Source of the DNA: JBDHWG01 sp039810085
Lineage (GTDB): Bacteria; Chloroflexota; Anaerolineae; Epilineales; JAHCIE01
Length of the DNA: 64,000 nt
Assembly: GCA_039810085.1 (NCBI GenBank)
Contig: JBDHWG010000016.1
Location: 1 to 64,000 of the forward strand
Direction of reading: 5' to 3'
This document shows positions 38,387-47,495 of this stretch, one piece after another. A model generated the notes under the pieces. The model was not told where the DNA came from. It made no database searches and worked only from the letters and a program-made list of their open reading frames with translations. A program made the translations under genes and the position numbers. Position 1 is the first letter of the stretch. The number at the start of each line of letters is the position of its first letter.

Positions 38387-40078
38387 TCACACCGTCAACC
38401 CGACGCCCTCCCCCAGCATGGCCTGGGCGATCAGGGCGACCGGGATAGACCCGTAGCTGAGAAACGTATCGTGGAAGCGGCGGAGGCTGAACGCGCTCCC
38501 CTCCCGCGCCGCGACACTGCGCCGCAGGGCGTGGATGGCGTCCGTCCCGACGAGATACATCATCGCCGCGCCGGGGAACATCGAGTTCTTGACCACCTCC
38601 GCGCGCGCCGCGTCCACTGCCATCCCGACGCGGTCGGTGTAGAAGGCGACGGCGTCGTCGAACGTGAAGCGGCCGAGGTGGAGGTTGGGGTCCACGACGG
38701 CCCGCGCCGCCTGGCGCAGCGACGCGTGAAGCTGGGCCAGCGCCTCCAGCGGCGTATAGAAGCCGACCTCGCCCATGACGTCCGTCGCGTAGCACGCCCA
38801 GCCCTCGGCCATCGTCCCGCCGCAGAACATGGCGATGCGCGCGGCGCAGTCCACCGCCGCCATCCGCCCGACCCGCGACTCGCCGTGGTAGGCGTTGTAA
38901 TTCTGGACGTGGTGGCCCAGCGCCCCGTGGTGAACGACGTGGTTGAGCTTGATGACCGAGCGGTTCGTCGCCCGCAGCCGCGCCATCTGCTCCTCGGCTG
39001 CGAAGCCCGGCGCGATAGGCGGGACGAGGTAGTCGACCACCTCGACTGGATCGAAGGGCGCGGGCGAGCGGTACGGCAGGAAATACAGGTAGGGGGCGCA
39101 GGCGCGGAAGGCGTCCGGCACGGGCGTGTAGCGTAGCGGGTAGTCGGGCCACGTGACGAGATTCGCCGCCTGGGCGAGCGTCTTGCACCCGTTCCACACC
39201 GTCCCGAACGCATTCAGGTAGCCCGCCGCCGACGGGTGGTCGTCCGGTAGCTCGGCCAGAAGCGCCGCCCAGTCGCCGTCCAGCCGCAGCCGCTGCGCCG
39301 CCTCGTCCAGCTCGGCCGCGATCTCGGTGAAGCGATGCTCAGCGTAAGCCGCGACGGCCTCACCGTCCATGTCAATGAAGTGGCCGCGCCGCAGATATAG
39401 GTCGAACATCTCGCGCCCCGCGGCATAGCCGTCCACGTGGCGCGGCAGCAACTCATCCTGCAGGGAACGCTCGTGCTCGGCGAAGGCGGCCAGCGCGACA
39501 TCGGCCGCCGCCCGCAGCGCCTCTGCATCGGAGCCAGTGTCCGCCGCGATGACATCGATGCCCTGTCCGAAGAACGCCCTGGCCCCGACGCACTCCCGCA
39601 GCGCCTTGCGCGTCCACTCCTGGGGCGCTTCGTGGATGGTCGCCCGCGCCTGGGCTAGAAATGCGGGGATGGCCTGCATGCGGGCAATGGCGGAGTGGAC
39701 ACGCTCCGGCAGCGAGGCGAAGTCGCGCAGGAACAGGGCGATGACGCCAAAGATAGCCTCACCGGTGTAGAGCGCCGGATTGCCCGCTTGGAAGTGGGCG
39801 CTGTCCAGCTCGGCGAGCTGAATCTCAAGGAACCCCGCGGCAATCTGGCGGTCGCGGGCGGCGGTGGGCGTAAGCGCGCTGCCCTCCACCGGCTCATTCA
39901 CCCCGGCGAGCAGCCGCCGCATGTCGGCGCGCAGGGCGGCGACGCCGGCCGGGCTGAAGTCCGGCAGGCGGTCGTCATAGCCGTGTACGCCGATGAACGT
40001 CGCGTTCACCGGTCGATGCCGGTAGTACGACGCGAAGAAGTCGTCTAGCCACCGGTCCCTCGCCGGTACTTCGCCCAT
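38387..40078 (-). CDS. DUF885 family putative metallopeptidase
   Basis: 563 residues, ATG 40078 after GGGAAGAG. The N-terminus (SYYRHRPVNATFIGVHGYDD) and the C-terminal EGWACYATDVMGEVGFY block are typical of DUF885, a family thought to be zinc peptidases of a gluzincin-like fold. The usual HE-x-x-x-GHH motif reads HHGALGHH here, so the presumed catalytic Glu is replaced by His. The EGWA Glu, the presumed third metal ligand, is kept. No signal peptide is seen, so it is probably cytoplasmic. It lies 84 bp upstream of the peptide-binding protein, which fits a role in peptide use. Activity is doubtful given the change. Confidence 0.82.
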   Translation of the reverse strand: MGEVPARDRWLDDFFASYYRHRPVNATFIGVHGYDDRLPDFSPAGVAALRADMRRLLAGVNEPVEGSALTPTAARDRQIAAGFLEIQLAELDSAHFQAGNPALYTGEAIFGVIALFLRDFASLPERVHSAIARMQAIPAFLAQARATIHEAPQEWTRKALRECVGARAFFGQGIDVIAADTGSDAEALRAAADVALAAFAEHERSLQDELLPRHVDGYAAGREMFDLYLRRGHFIDMDGEAVAAYAEHRFTEIAAELDEAAQRLRLDGDWAALLAELPDDHPSAAGYLNAFGTVWNGCKTLAQAANLVTWPDYPLRYTPVPDAFRACAPYLYFLPYRSPAPFDPVEVVDYLVPPIAPGFAAEEQMARLRATNRSVIKLNHVVHHGALGHHVQNYNAYHGESRVGRMAAVDCAARIAMFCGGTMAEGWACYATDVMGEVGFYTPLEALAQLHASLRQAARAVVDPNLHLGRFTFDDAVAFYTDRVGMAVDAARAEVVKNSMFPGAAMMYLVGTDAIHALRRSVAAREGSAFSLRRFHDTFLSYGSIPVALIAQAMLGEGVGLTV

Positions 40079-40086
40079 CTCTTCCC

Positions 40087-40112
40087 TTCCGTGTGTTCCG
40101 TGCCTTCCGTGG
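40087..40112. repeat. Short TTCCGTG triple repeat
   Basis: Three TTCCGTG units spaced 9-10 nt in the 68-bp gap between the oxidoreductase and DUF885 genes. It looks like a short dispersed repeat; no function is seen. Confidence 0.5.
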
Positions 40113-40146
40113 TAGAACTCTTGGGGTTCCTAAGCCCTCTTGTCCC

Positions 40147-41307
40147 TTACCCCGATAGGGCGGCGACTCCCGCCTGCTGCGCCGCGCGTTCCAGCGGCAG
40201 GCTGACCCAACGGCGCTCGCGGAAAGATACCTCCACGGCGTTGATGACCTCCTGCACCCACGCGCCGTCGGTGAAGTTGCCCTGGTTCTCCGGGCCACCC
40301 GACAGAATCTCCGTGATGAAGTTGGCGACCAGGTTCGAGTAGAACAGCGAGCGCCAGCTCTCGCGCGACGAGCCGCCGGCCGGGTAGAAGCTGCGCGGCA
40401 CACGTAGCGTCTTGAACTCCACGGCGTTGGGCCGCGCCCCCTTGAGTGTCTCGCAGATGCCGCCTTCCTCGACCAGGCGGCAGATGAGCGCCCCCTCGCT
40501 GCCGTAGACGCGCGCCTCCAGGCCAGGGTAGTTGCCGACGGTCACGAAGCTCGTCTGGACCGAGCAGATCGCGCCGTTGGCGAACTCGCCGATGAAGATG
40601 TCGCCATCGTCGATGTTCATGCGCATCATCTTGCCCGTCGCGCGCACCATGCGCTCCGGCACAAAGTTCTTCAGCGTGCCGACCACCTGGGTCAGGTCGG
40701 AGCCGATGAACCAGTGGCCCAGGTCGATGATGGGCGCGCCGTAGCCTTCCAGGGACGAAACATGGATCTGCGACTGGTCGGCGTAGGGGTCGGGAATCTG
40801 GCGCAGCGGTGTGCGGGGGTCGAGCCACTGGGAGTTCTGCTCGTAGCCATTATAGATGAAAGGCGTGCCGACGTAGCCCCGGTCGATAAGGTACTTCATG
40901 TACTGCATCGCCGGGCTATAGCGGAAGGTGAAGCCGAGCTTAGTCTTCAGCCCCTTCGACCCCGCCAGGTCCCGCGCCCGCAGTGTGTCCCGGTAGTCGT
41001 ACGCGACCGGCTTCTCGCACAGGACGTGCTTCCCCGCCTCGAGCGCTTCCCACGCCAACTGGAAGTGGGTGTGGCTCGGCGTGCACACGTCGATGATGTC
41101 GATGTCGTCGCGTTCGAGGACTTTGCGGTGATCGTCCGTCACCAGGGGAATGTCGAACATGGCCGCCGCTTCCTGGGCCAGATTGAGCTGTGGGTCGGCG
41201 ATGGCGACCACCTCACAGCGCGAGTCGCGGCGATAGCCAGGCAGGTGGGCCGCTTTGGCCCACGCGCCCGCTCCCAGAACCCCTACGCGCAGTTTCCCGT
41301 CTTGCAT
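40147..41307 (-). CDS. Gfo/Idh/MocA family NAD(P)-dependent oxidoreductase
   Basis: ATG 41307 (MQDGKLRVGV) follows GAGAGGAGCG and gives 386 residues; the longer open frame upstream overlaps the preceding gene and is not used. A Rossmann domain (about 5-120) has GVLGAGAWAKAAHLPGY and the family's CEKPVAYDYRD, whose Lys is catalytic. The C-terminal alpha/beta domain follows, with GHWFIGSD as the likely catalytic region. The family oxidises or reduces sugars, inositols and sugar acids; the substrate here is not known. It lies 14 bp after the D-2-hydroxyacid dehydrogenase gene and is probably in one transcript with it. Confidence 0.9.
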   Translation of the reverse strand: MQDGKLRVGVLGAGAWAKAAHLPGYRRDSRCEVVAIADPQLNLAQEAAAMFDIPLVTDDHRKVLERDDIDIIDVCTPSHTHFQLAWEALEAGKHVLCEKPVAYDYRDTLRARDLAGSKGLKTKLGFTFRYSPAMQYMKYLIDRGYVGTPFIYNGYEQNSQWLDPRTPLRQIPDPYADQSQIHVSSLEGYGAPIIDLGHWFIGSDLTQVVGTLKNFVPERMVRATGKMMRMNIDDGDIFIGEFANGAICSVQTSFVTVGNYPGLEARVYGSEGALICRLVEEGGICETLKGARPNAVEFKTLRVPRSFYPAGGSSRESWRSLFYSNLVANFITEILSGGPENQGNFTDGAWVQEVINAVEVSFRERRWVSLPLERAAQQAGVAALSG

Positions 41308-41321
41308 TGACTCGCTCCTCT

Positions 41322-42347
41322 CTAGTACAGCCGCTCGGTGTCCAGCACGTTGCGCAGCGGCTCGCCCCGCAGGTAGCGGCCGAGATTGTCGCAGAACAGC
41401 GCCGTGATGCGCGCGTTCTCCTGCGTCACCGTGCTGGCCGAGTGCGGGCTGACAATCACGTTGGGCATGTCCCACAGCGGGGATGACGGCGGCAGCGGCT
41501 CCTCCTGGAACACGTCCAGGGCAGCGCCCTTGAGCCGGCCTTCCTGCAAGGCAGCAACCAGCGCCACCTCGTCCACGAGCGTCCCACGCGCAATGTTGAT
41601 GAACACGGCGCTCGGCTTCATTATCGCCAGCTCGCGCGCGCCGATGAGGCGCTCGGTCTCGCCCGTGTGCGGCGCGATGAGCACAAGATAGTCCGCCTGG
41701 GGCAGCAGCGTGTCCAGGTCATCCGGCCCGTAGACCTCGTCCACGTCCGGCAGCGGCCCAGGGCTTCGCTTTGTACCGATGACGCGCATGTCCATCTTCT
41801 TGCCATGCCGCGCCACCTCCTGGCCGACGCGGCCCAGGCCGAGAATCACCAGCGTCTTGCCCGTCAGCTCTTCGGCGCAGTAGCGCTCCCAGCGTCGCAG
41901 CTTCTTGTCGCGCTCCATCCACCAGTAATCCTTGGCGAACATGAGCATTGCCATGAGGCAGAAATCGGCCAGGGGGCGCGCATGGACGCCGCTGGCCGTG
42001 GTGAAGATGATGTCCGTCCTGTCCAGGCCCAGGCGGCGCACCATCTGCCCGATGCCGGCGCTCGTCGCCTGCACCCAGCGCAGGCGCGGCGCGACAGCCG
42101 TCAGGTCATTCAGGTGAGTGCGGTCGAAGTCGAAGAGGACGTCGGCGCGGGCCAGCATCTCCCGCCAGCGCGCCTCCTGCTCGGGCGTGCGGTTCAGGGG
42201 GCCGCCGCCGTGGTCCGCGACGTAGCGCGGCGCGGCGAGGAGACTCGGATCGTAGAGGACTTCAATGCGCGGTTCCACGGCGCGGATCTGCGCGACGTAT
42301 TCCGGCTCCAGGTACGACGCGATGAGGACGACCAGCGACTCGGGCAT
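41322..42347 (-). CDS. D-2-hydroxyacid dehydrogenase family protein
   Basis: 341 residues. The NAD-binding motif is VILGLGRVGQEVARHGKKM, and the catalytic triad is visible as Arg in NIARGTLVDE, Glu in FQEEPLP and His in VSPHSAS. Such enzymes interconvert 2-oxoacids and D-2-hydroxyacids (glyoxylate/hydroxypyruvate reductase, phosphoglycerate dehydrogenase-like). Specificity cannot be read from the sequence. It is followed closely by the Gfo/Idh oxidoreductase. Confidence 0.9.
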   Translation of the reverse strand: MPESLVVLIASYLEPEYVAQIRAVEPRIEVLYDPSLLAAPRYVADHGGGPLNRTPEQEARWREMLARADVLFDFDRTHLNDLTAVAPRLRWVQATSAGIGQMVRRLGLDRTDIIFTTASGVHARPLADFCLMAMLMFAKDYWWMERDKKLRRWERYCAEELTGKTLVILGLGRVGQEVARHGKKMDMRVIGTKRSPGPLPDVDEVYGPDDLDTLLPQADYLVLIAPHTGETERLIGARELAIMKPSAVFINIARGTLVDEVALVAALQEGRLKGAALDVFQEEPLPPSSPLWDMPNVIVSPHSASTVTQENARITALFCDNLGRYLRGEPLRNVLDTERLY

Positions 42348-42483
42348 GCCAGGCTCCCGGACTTAAGCGCGGTGGTGACGGGACAGCGAATGATGCATCT
42401 GTCGACAGTCGGCAAAGAAGTGGGCGTGATATTAGCACGTCTCGCGTGCAAAGTCAACGTCAACGGACAGTCAGTGGCATGGC

Positions 42484-43254
42484 TTACCAGTGGACGTAAC
42501 GCGGGTAGGTGGCCTTGGCGTGCTCGGCGGCTCCCAGGTCGATGTCTACCGTGGCAAACGGCGCATCCTCCGAGGTCAACGCGAGAATCTCGCCGTCCGG
42601 GTCGATAACCCAGCCCATCCCGCCGAACGGCCCCCCCTCGCTGTTCGGCCCAACGCGGTTGGACGACAGGCAGAACGCACCGGCCAGCACCGCTGCCGCG
42701 CGCCCGGCGACGAGCCACTTGTCGCGCGTCGCGGCCTCTGTCCCCCGTGGGTTGGCGACGATGTGGATGCCCTGCTTGCCGTAGCGCCGCGACTCCTCCA
42801 GGAACCACAGCTCGGTGCAGACCTGGAAGCCAACCCGCGCCGTGCCCAGGGACACGGGAACGAAGTCGCCCGTGCCGCGTTGATACCACGACGCCTCCCA
42901 GAAGCCCTGCTCGTCGGGCAGGTAATACTTGGCGTGAACGCCCCGATAGCCGCCCGCTGGCTGCCAGACGAACGCTTCGTTGAGGCGGCGCGGGCCTTGA
43001 TTGACCGGGCGCGAGCCGAGGACTGCCGCCGGAGCCAGCTCCGGCAGTCGCGCCAGCCACTCCGCGTGCGCCTCGACCGCCGCCTGCCACACGGCGGGAT
43101 CGAACGCCGCCGAGCCGGGGAACCACGGCGCAAACGCCATCTCAGGCAGCATGACAAGCTCACTGCCCTGGGCGCGGACGTGGGCCACCAGCCCCTCCCA
43201 GCCCTCGCGCAGCAGTTGCGGATCATTGTGCAGCTCGCAAACAGTCACTTTCAT
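42484..43254 (-). CDS. Carbon-nitrogen hydrolase (nitrilase superfamily)
   Basis: ATG 43254 (MKVTVCEL) follows GAGGTGAG and gives 256 residues, normal for the family; longer starts run into the promoter region. The Glu-Lys-Cys catalytic triad is seen as MLPEMAF, KYYLPDEQGF and VCTELWF. These enzymes are cytoplasmic amidases that hydrolyse amides, carbamoyl groups or similar C-N bonds. It lies 136 bp upstream of the hydroxyacid dehydrogenase, as the possible first gene of the minus-strand group. Confidence 0.88.
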   Translation of the reverse strand: MKVTVCELHNDPQLLREGWEGLVAHVRAQGSELVMLPEMAFAPWFPGSAAFDPAVWQAAVEAHAEWLARLPELAPAAVLGSRPVNQGPRRLNEAFVWQPAGGYRGVHAKYYLPDEQGFWEASWYQRGTGDFVPVSLGTARVGFQVCTELWFLEESRRYGKQGIHIVANPRGTEAATRDKWLVAGRAAAVLAGAFCLSSNRVGPNSEGGPFGGMGWVIDPDGEILALTSEDAPFATVDIDLGAAEHAKATYPRYVHW

Positions 43255-43446
43255 GCGTCTCACCTCATCTAGAGTGGGTGGATTGTAGCCCGGACACGCG
43301 ACACGGGCAAACCACGCGAGAGCACAACCAGTTTGGCGTACTGACCGGGATGCCGGATAATTGGGCGCGGCCCGCGCCGCCCACAATCTGTCGCAGGAGA
43401 GTCACTCATGGACATCTGTCCATCCCAAGACCATCAGAGAATAGAA

Positions 43447-43866
43447 ACGCAAAGGCGCAAAGGCGCCGAGGCAAGACGCCCACCCGGTCATTGCGAGCGA
43501 AGCGAAGCAATCTCCCACCCTTGCGAAGGACTGTCTGGACCACATCGGCAGTTTCTTGTGGCGGCGCACGCCCTCACACGACTTGGTAGTCTCGTTAGCA
43601 ACTTCACACTCGCTGTCATGCCGAGGAACGAGGCATCTGGGCCGTCGCAGTCCAGCCCCCTCCTGCGTCGGGGTGACATTCGAAAGTCTCTTGTGGCGGC
43701 GCATGCCCTCACACGACTTGGTAGTCTCGTTAGCAAATTCACGCTCGCTGTCATGCCGAGGCACGAGGCATCTGGGCCGCCGCAGTCCAGACCCCTCCTG
43801 CGTCGGGGTGACATTCGGCAGTTTCTTGTGGCAGCGCATGCCCTCACACGACTTGGTACTCTCGCA
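43447..43866. repeat. Composite dispersed repeat block
   Basis: Three families are joined. AACGCAAAGGCGCAAAGGCG lies from about 43446. The half element CATTGCGAGCGAAGCGAAGC lies at about 43489-43508. From 43554 there is a tandem repeat of exact 135-bp period (starts 43554, 43689 and 43824, the last copy partial). Each unit begins TCTTGTGGCGGCGCA and contains a GTCATGCCGAGG...GAGGCATCTGGG part. The last copy ends in CTCGCAATGAC, which supplies the ATG of the next gene. The gap 43255-43446 to its left shows only short non-coding sequence and must hold the promoter of the nitrilase gene. Confidence 0.85.
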
Positions 43867-45759
43867 ATGACACTTCTGGCGGTGATGCTCCTGGCAAGCC
43901 CTGGTCCAACCGCCCAAAGCGCGCCGACGCCGCCGAACACGCTGGGCAGCGGAACGCTCGCGCCGGTTGGGCGCGCCGGGGGTCTCCTGAGCGCCGTCGT
44001 CCTGGCGCCGGGGCGGCTCCTCGTCGGCGAGGGCGCTCAACTCGTCATCTATACCCGCCTGCCCGACGGCTCGCTCCAGTGGAGCGCCGAGGTTCCCCTG
44101 CCCGGCGTCGCCCAGGATGTCGCGTACGACAACGGCAAGGCGTATGTCGCGGCAGCCCGCGCCGGCCTCCAGATCGTCGACCTGGACGCGGCAGGCGGAC
44201 CGGCCCTCGTCGGCGGGCTTCCCTTGCCCGGCAACGCGCGCGGCGTCGCCGTGTCCGGCCCGATGGCCTACGTCGCCGCCGACATCGCCGGCCTGCGCGT
44301 CGTGGATGTCTCGCAGCCGACCCAGCCGACGGAGGTCGGGCATCTCACGACCGGCAGCCGCATCCTCGCCGTCGCCGTCAGTGGGACACATGCCTATCTC
44401 GCCGACCAGAACACGACCATCCGCGTCGCCGATGTCAGCCAGCCCCAGGCCCCGGCCAGCGTCACCACCATCAGCGATGACGGTCCGGCCAGCGTCGTCC
44501 TCGCCCTGGGCGGTCGGCTCTACGTCGGCATCAACACCGGGCTGCGCGTCTACTCCCTGGCCGACCCTGCCCATCCCGCCCAGACCGGCCGCTACCCGGC
44601 CACGAGCGCCAACTACTACGAAATCTACTCTCTGGCCCTCGACGGCGACCGCATCCTCGCGGGCCACTACCAGTACGGCGTCGAGGAGTTCGCGCTGGAT
44701 GCGCAGGGCAACCCGACGCCCGTCTGCCCGTCGTGCCTCGCCACCTTCCCCTATGACTGGAGCCGCGCCAACCTGACCGACATCGTCGCGGCTGGCGACA
44801 AGGTCTACATCGCCGACGGCGACACGCTGCGCACCGTCACCTTCACCAGCGGCCAGCCGTTCACGCTGTTTAGCGTCACACCAGGCTTCACCCTGCCGTC
44901 GAGTGTTGCCCTGGCCGACGGCTACGCCTACGTCGGGGCGGGGGCAATGGGCCTCGCCGTGGTCGATCTGCGCGGCTCGCATCCCCACGTCGTCAGCTCA
45001 ATCTACACGCCGAAAGCGCGCATCGCGCCCGACATACGCGGCGTCGCCGCCAACAGCGGCTACGTCGTCCTGGCGGGCGGTGACGCCGGCTTCCACGTCT
45101 TCGGGCGCACCAATCCGGCAGCCCCCACGTATCTCAACCCGCAGATGGTGCTCGGCGGCGCCGCGAGCGCCGTTGTCGCCACGGGGAACACGTTCGTGGG
45201 CGGCGGCCTGAACACGCTCTACCGCATCCAGCCTGCCACGCTCAGCGTTAGCACTGCAACCGTGGACATCACCGATATCGTCGGCCTGGCGACCGATGGC
45301 AGCCGGCTGTACGTCGCGGGCCAGGGCGGGCTGGAAGTCGTGTCGTGGCCGATGGGCGGGAGCGTGACGCCCCTGGGGCAGTATGGCGTAGCGGGGACGG
45401 TGCGTGGGGTAGACGTGGACGGCAGCCTCGTGGCCCTGGCCCACAACCGCCAGGTTGATCTGCTCGCGGTCACTGGAGGAACACCAACGCTTGTTGGAAC
45501 CTACGCAACCGTGGGTGTCGCCACAGGGGTCAGCCTCGTCGGCAACGACCTCTTTGTGGCCGACTCGGCGGGTACGCTCGACTGGGTCAACGTCGCCGAC
45601 CCGACGGCTCCGACGCGCGTGACGCAGCAGCCCCTCGCCAACTACCCGACAGCTGCGCGTGCGAGCGGCTCAATAGTGGTGGGAACCGACAGGACCGGCG
45701 GCCTCTACGTGTGGCGCGCGCTCTGGGCACGCCTCGCCCTACCCTTGCTCGTCCACTGA
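43867..45759 (+). CDS. LVIVD-repeat beta-propeller protein, exported
   Basis: I choose ATG 43867 (MTLLAVMLLASPGPTAQSA), giving 630 residues with a short signal-like N-terminus; the open frame continues 153 codons upstream, but that part is the 135-bp repeat. A second ATG lies at 43885. The protein is a run of LVIVD-type repeats, for example GLQIVDLDAAGGPALVGG and GLRVVDVSQPTQPTEVG, about twelve in all, forming one or two propellers. The C-terminus RLALPLLVH is hydrophobic. Role unknown; such proteins are surface or secreted. The start sits inside a repeat, so the original N-terminus may have been replaced. The ribosome binding site is poor. Confidence 0.75.
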   Translation: MTLLAVMLLASPGPTAQSAPTPPNTLGSGTLAPVGRAGGLLSAVVLAPGRLLVGEGAQLVIYTRLPDGSLQWSAEVPLPGVAQDVAYDNGKAYVAAARAGLQIVDLDAAGGPALVGGLPLPGNARGVAVSGPMAYVAADIAGLRVVDVSQPTQPTEVGHLTTGSRILAVAVSGTHAYLADQNTTIRVADVSQPQAPASVTTISDDGPASVVLALGGRLYVGINTGLRVYSLADPAHPAQTGRYPATSANYYEIYSLALDGDRILAGHYQYGVEEFALDAQGNPTPVCPSCLATFPYDWSRANLTDIVAAGDKVYIADGDTLRTVTFTSGQPFTLFSVTPGFTLPSSVALADGYAYVGAGAMGLAVVDLRGSHPHVVSSIYTPKARIAPDIRGVAANSGYVVLAGGDAGFHVFGRTNPAAPTYLNPQMVLGGAASAVVATGNTFVGGGLNTLYRIQPATLSVSTATVDITDIVGLATDGSRLYVAGQGGLEVVSWPMGGSVTPLGQYGVAGTVRGVDVDGSLVALAHNRQVDLLAVTGGTPTLVGTYATVGVATGVSLVGNDLFVADSAGTLDWVNVADPTAPTRVTQQPLANYPTAARASGSIVVGTDRTGGLYVWRALWARLALPLLVH

Positions 45760-45772
45760 CCTAAGATTAATA

Positions 45773-45847
45773 AACGCCAAGGCGCAGAGGCGCAAAGAAG
45801 AGAAGTTCAAGTCTTTTTCTTCCTTTGCGTCTCTGCGCCTCTGCGTT
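45773..45847. terminator. Long inverted repeat between convergent genes
   Basis: 25-bp arms (45773-45797 and 45823-45847) pair with three mismatches, with a T-rich loop. It lies between the LVIVD gene and the convergent monooxygenase gene and could end both transcripts. Arm sequence GGCGCAGAGGCGCAAAG is related to the repeat at 43446, so it is also a dispersed element. Confidence 0.55.
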
Positions 45848-45885
45848 ACCCTTCTCTATAACCGTGACTCGAATCGTCGTGGAGG

Positions 45886-46173
45886 TTATTCGATAATCTC
45901 GAAGGTTTGGGCGGAGGCGCGAGCGGCGAGGCAGGCGCGGATGCGCGGCCAGACGACGGCGTAGACGGGGCCGGTGCGGTAGGCTTCCAGGTCCGCCGCC
46001 TCGTCCCACACACTCCACGTGAGGTAGTGCAGCGGGTCGTCGTTGTCCTGGAGGATATAGAGGGCGCGGCAGCCTGACACGGCTCGCACCTGGGGGTAGG
46101 AGCTTGCCAGGACATCGGCTAGCTCAGCCTGGCGGTCGGGGTGGACGCGGAGGGAGACGAGGCGAACGACCAC
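45886..46173 (-). CDS. Antibiotic biosynthesis monooxygenase (ABM) domain protein
   Basis: 95 residues, GTG start after GGAAGG. A single dimeric alpha-beta barrel ABM domain: VVRLVSLRVHPDRQAEL, then CRALYILQDNDDPLHYLTWSVWD, then an AYRTGPVYAVVWPRI region. Family members are cofactor-free monooxygenases or small heme-binding or stress proteins. No cofactor residues allow a closer call. Confidence 0.75.
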   Translation of the reverse strand: MVVRLVSLRVHPDRQAELADVLASSYPQVRAVSGCRALYILQDNDDPLHYLTWSVWDEAADLEAYRTGPVYAVVWPRIRACLAARASAQTFEIIE

Positions 46174-46194
46174 GGCGGTCCTTCCTGAAATATG

Positions 46195-46275
46195 TCGCAG
46201 TTGTCATGCTGAGTGGAACGAAGCATCCCCCGGTGCTCCGGGAGGCCCTTCGTTGCACTCAAGGCGACAGGGTGA
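46195..46275. repeat. Dispersed repeat, GTCATGCTGAG type
   Basis: GTCATGCTGAGTGGAACGAA followed by GCATCCCCCGG and CCGGGAGG. It is related to the GTCATGCCGAGG part of the 135-bp unit. It fills the 109-bp gap between two small genes. Confidence 0.6.
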
Positions 46276-46282
46276 GGCAGGG

Positions 46283-46789
46283 CTACGTTGAGGGCGGCGG
46301 TGACGTGCGTCGCCACTGCCCCTGCACAAGGCGATAGAAGCGCAACTCTCGGTGCGTTCCCTTCGCGTCGGCCACCTCGACCTCGACCTGCGCCAGCGTG
46401 TCGCTGAGCAGCTTGACGCTCTGCAAACGGACCGTGCGAATGTCCCGGCCACTGGTGGCAAACTGCTGGCCCAGGTCCGTGCGCCACTGCGGACGCGCGC
46501 CGGGGTCCAGCGTCGTCTGGAACAGGTCGGCGTTGCCACCCTGCCAGACCCAGGTCTCCACATCGAGGGCAGCCTGGATGTCGGCGCGGGCCGCCGAGCT
46601 AGATCGCTGGTATCGCCCCAGGCCGAAACCAACGGCGGTGACAACCGCCAGCAGGAACAGGAACGCCAGGGCGATGGCGATGACACGCCCCCATCCTGAA
46701 GACGACCGTCGCGGCTGAGGCGCTTCCTCTAGCTCGACGCCGCGTTCCCCTTCGTCGTGAAATTCCCAATTCAAGCCTGAGTTTGACAT
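46283..46789 (-). CDS. Single-pass membrane protein of unknown function
   Basis: 168 residues. A polar acidic N-terminus (1-33) precedes one membrane helix (about 35-60, VIAIALAFLFLLAVVTAVGF), and then an extracytoplasmic domain (about 65-160) rich in short strands (LQSVKLLSDTLAQVEVEVAD). The layout resembles NTF2-like or lumazine-type small anchored domains, but I do not recognise a family. The ribosome binding site is weak. Confidence 0.65.
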   Translation of the reverse strand: MSNSGLNWEFHDEGERGVELEEAPQPRRSSSGWGRVIAIALAFLFLLAVVTAVGFGLGRYQRSSSAARADIQAALDVETWVWQGGNADLFQTTLDPGARPQWRTDLGQQFATSGRDIRTVRLQSVKLLSDTLAQVEVEVADAKGTHRELRFYRLVQGQWRRTSPPPST

Positions 46790-46945
46790 TTCCGTTTTGC
46801 TGCGCGCTTTCTCACAAAGCCAGTTTATCCCCCTAAGTATAGCACCAACTGCCAGGGTTCCCTAACGCCGTATTCGCGCGGCCCGACAGACTATGCTACA
46901 ATCAGGCTACCCTACTCGCCGTTCTGACCCACGAGGAGACTAGCG

Positions 46946-47443
46946 ATGCCAACTGATGTGCAGGAGCTTGAGGAGAAATTGAACCAGGAGCGCGAGCGGC
47001 TCATGGCCGCGCTTGAGGGGATCACGGACGAGATGGCAAGCCGCCGCGTCGAGGGTGTTGACGGCTGGACGACGATTCACGACGCCATGCGCCACGTCGC
47101 CTCCGCCGAGCAGGGCATGGTGACCGTCGCCGAGCGCACCGTCGCCGGCACCTACCAGCCCGTGCCCGACTTCGACCTCAACCGCTACAATGCGCGGCAG
47201 GTGGAGAAGCGCCAGGCGCAGAGCTGGCCGGATACGTTGGCCGAGCTGACGAGTGTCCGCGCCAATACCCTGAAGGTGCTGCATGGCTGGAGCGAGGCGC
47301 AGCTCAACCTGCCCACGGTTCACCCGGTCTGGGGCGACACGACCGTGGGCGGTTTGTTCCGCATCATCGCCATCCACGACAGCCTCCACCGTAAGGACGT
47401 GGAGACGCTGCGCGCCGCGATGCAGGCAGGCGCTGAAGCATAA
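46946..47443 (+). CDS. DinB-like four-helix metal-binding protein
   Basis: 165 residues, ATG 46946 after CACGAGGAGAC. Helical protein with the DinB-superfamily metal histidines: DAMRHVASAEQG and IAIHDSLHRKD. The family contains thiol S-transferases of bacillithiol or mycothiol type and damage-induced proteins. Substrate unknown; cytoplasmic. A structured repeat element follows it. Confidence 0.8.
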   Translation: MPTDVQELEEKLNQERERLMAALEGITDEMASRRVEGVDGWTTIHDAMRHVASAEQGMVTVAERTVAGTYQPVPDFDLNRYNARQVEKRQAQSWPDTLAELTSVRANTLKVLHGWSEAQLNLPTVHPVWGDTTVGGLFRIIAIHDSLHRKDVETLRAAMQAGAEA

Positions 47444-47495
47444 GCTAAGCTCCCTGCCGACTGATGATTAACAAAATAACCACGCAATCGCCCGA

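Noticed and set aside
43408..43866. N-terminal extension of the LVIVD protein
   Set aside because: It is the 135-bp dispersed repeat read through; no signal peptide or conserved sequence.
43402..44988. 528-codon minus-strand frame
   Set aside because: Opposite the LVIVD gene and the repeat block; no recognisable domain.
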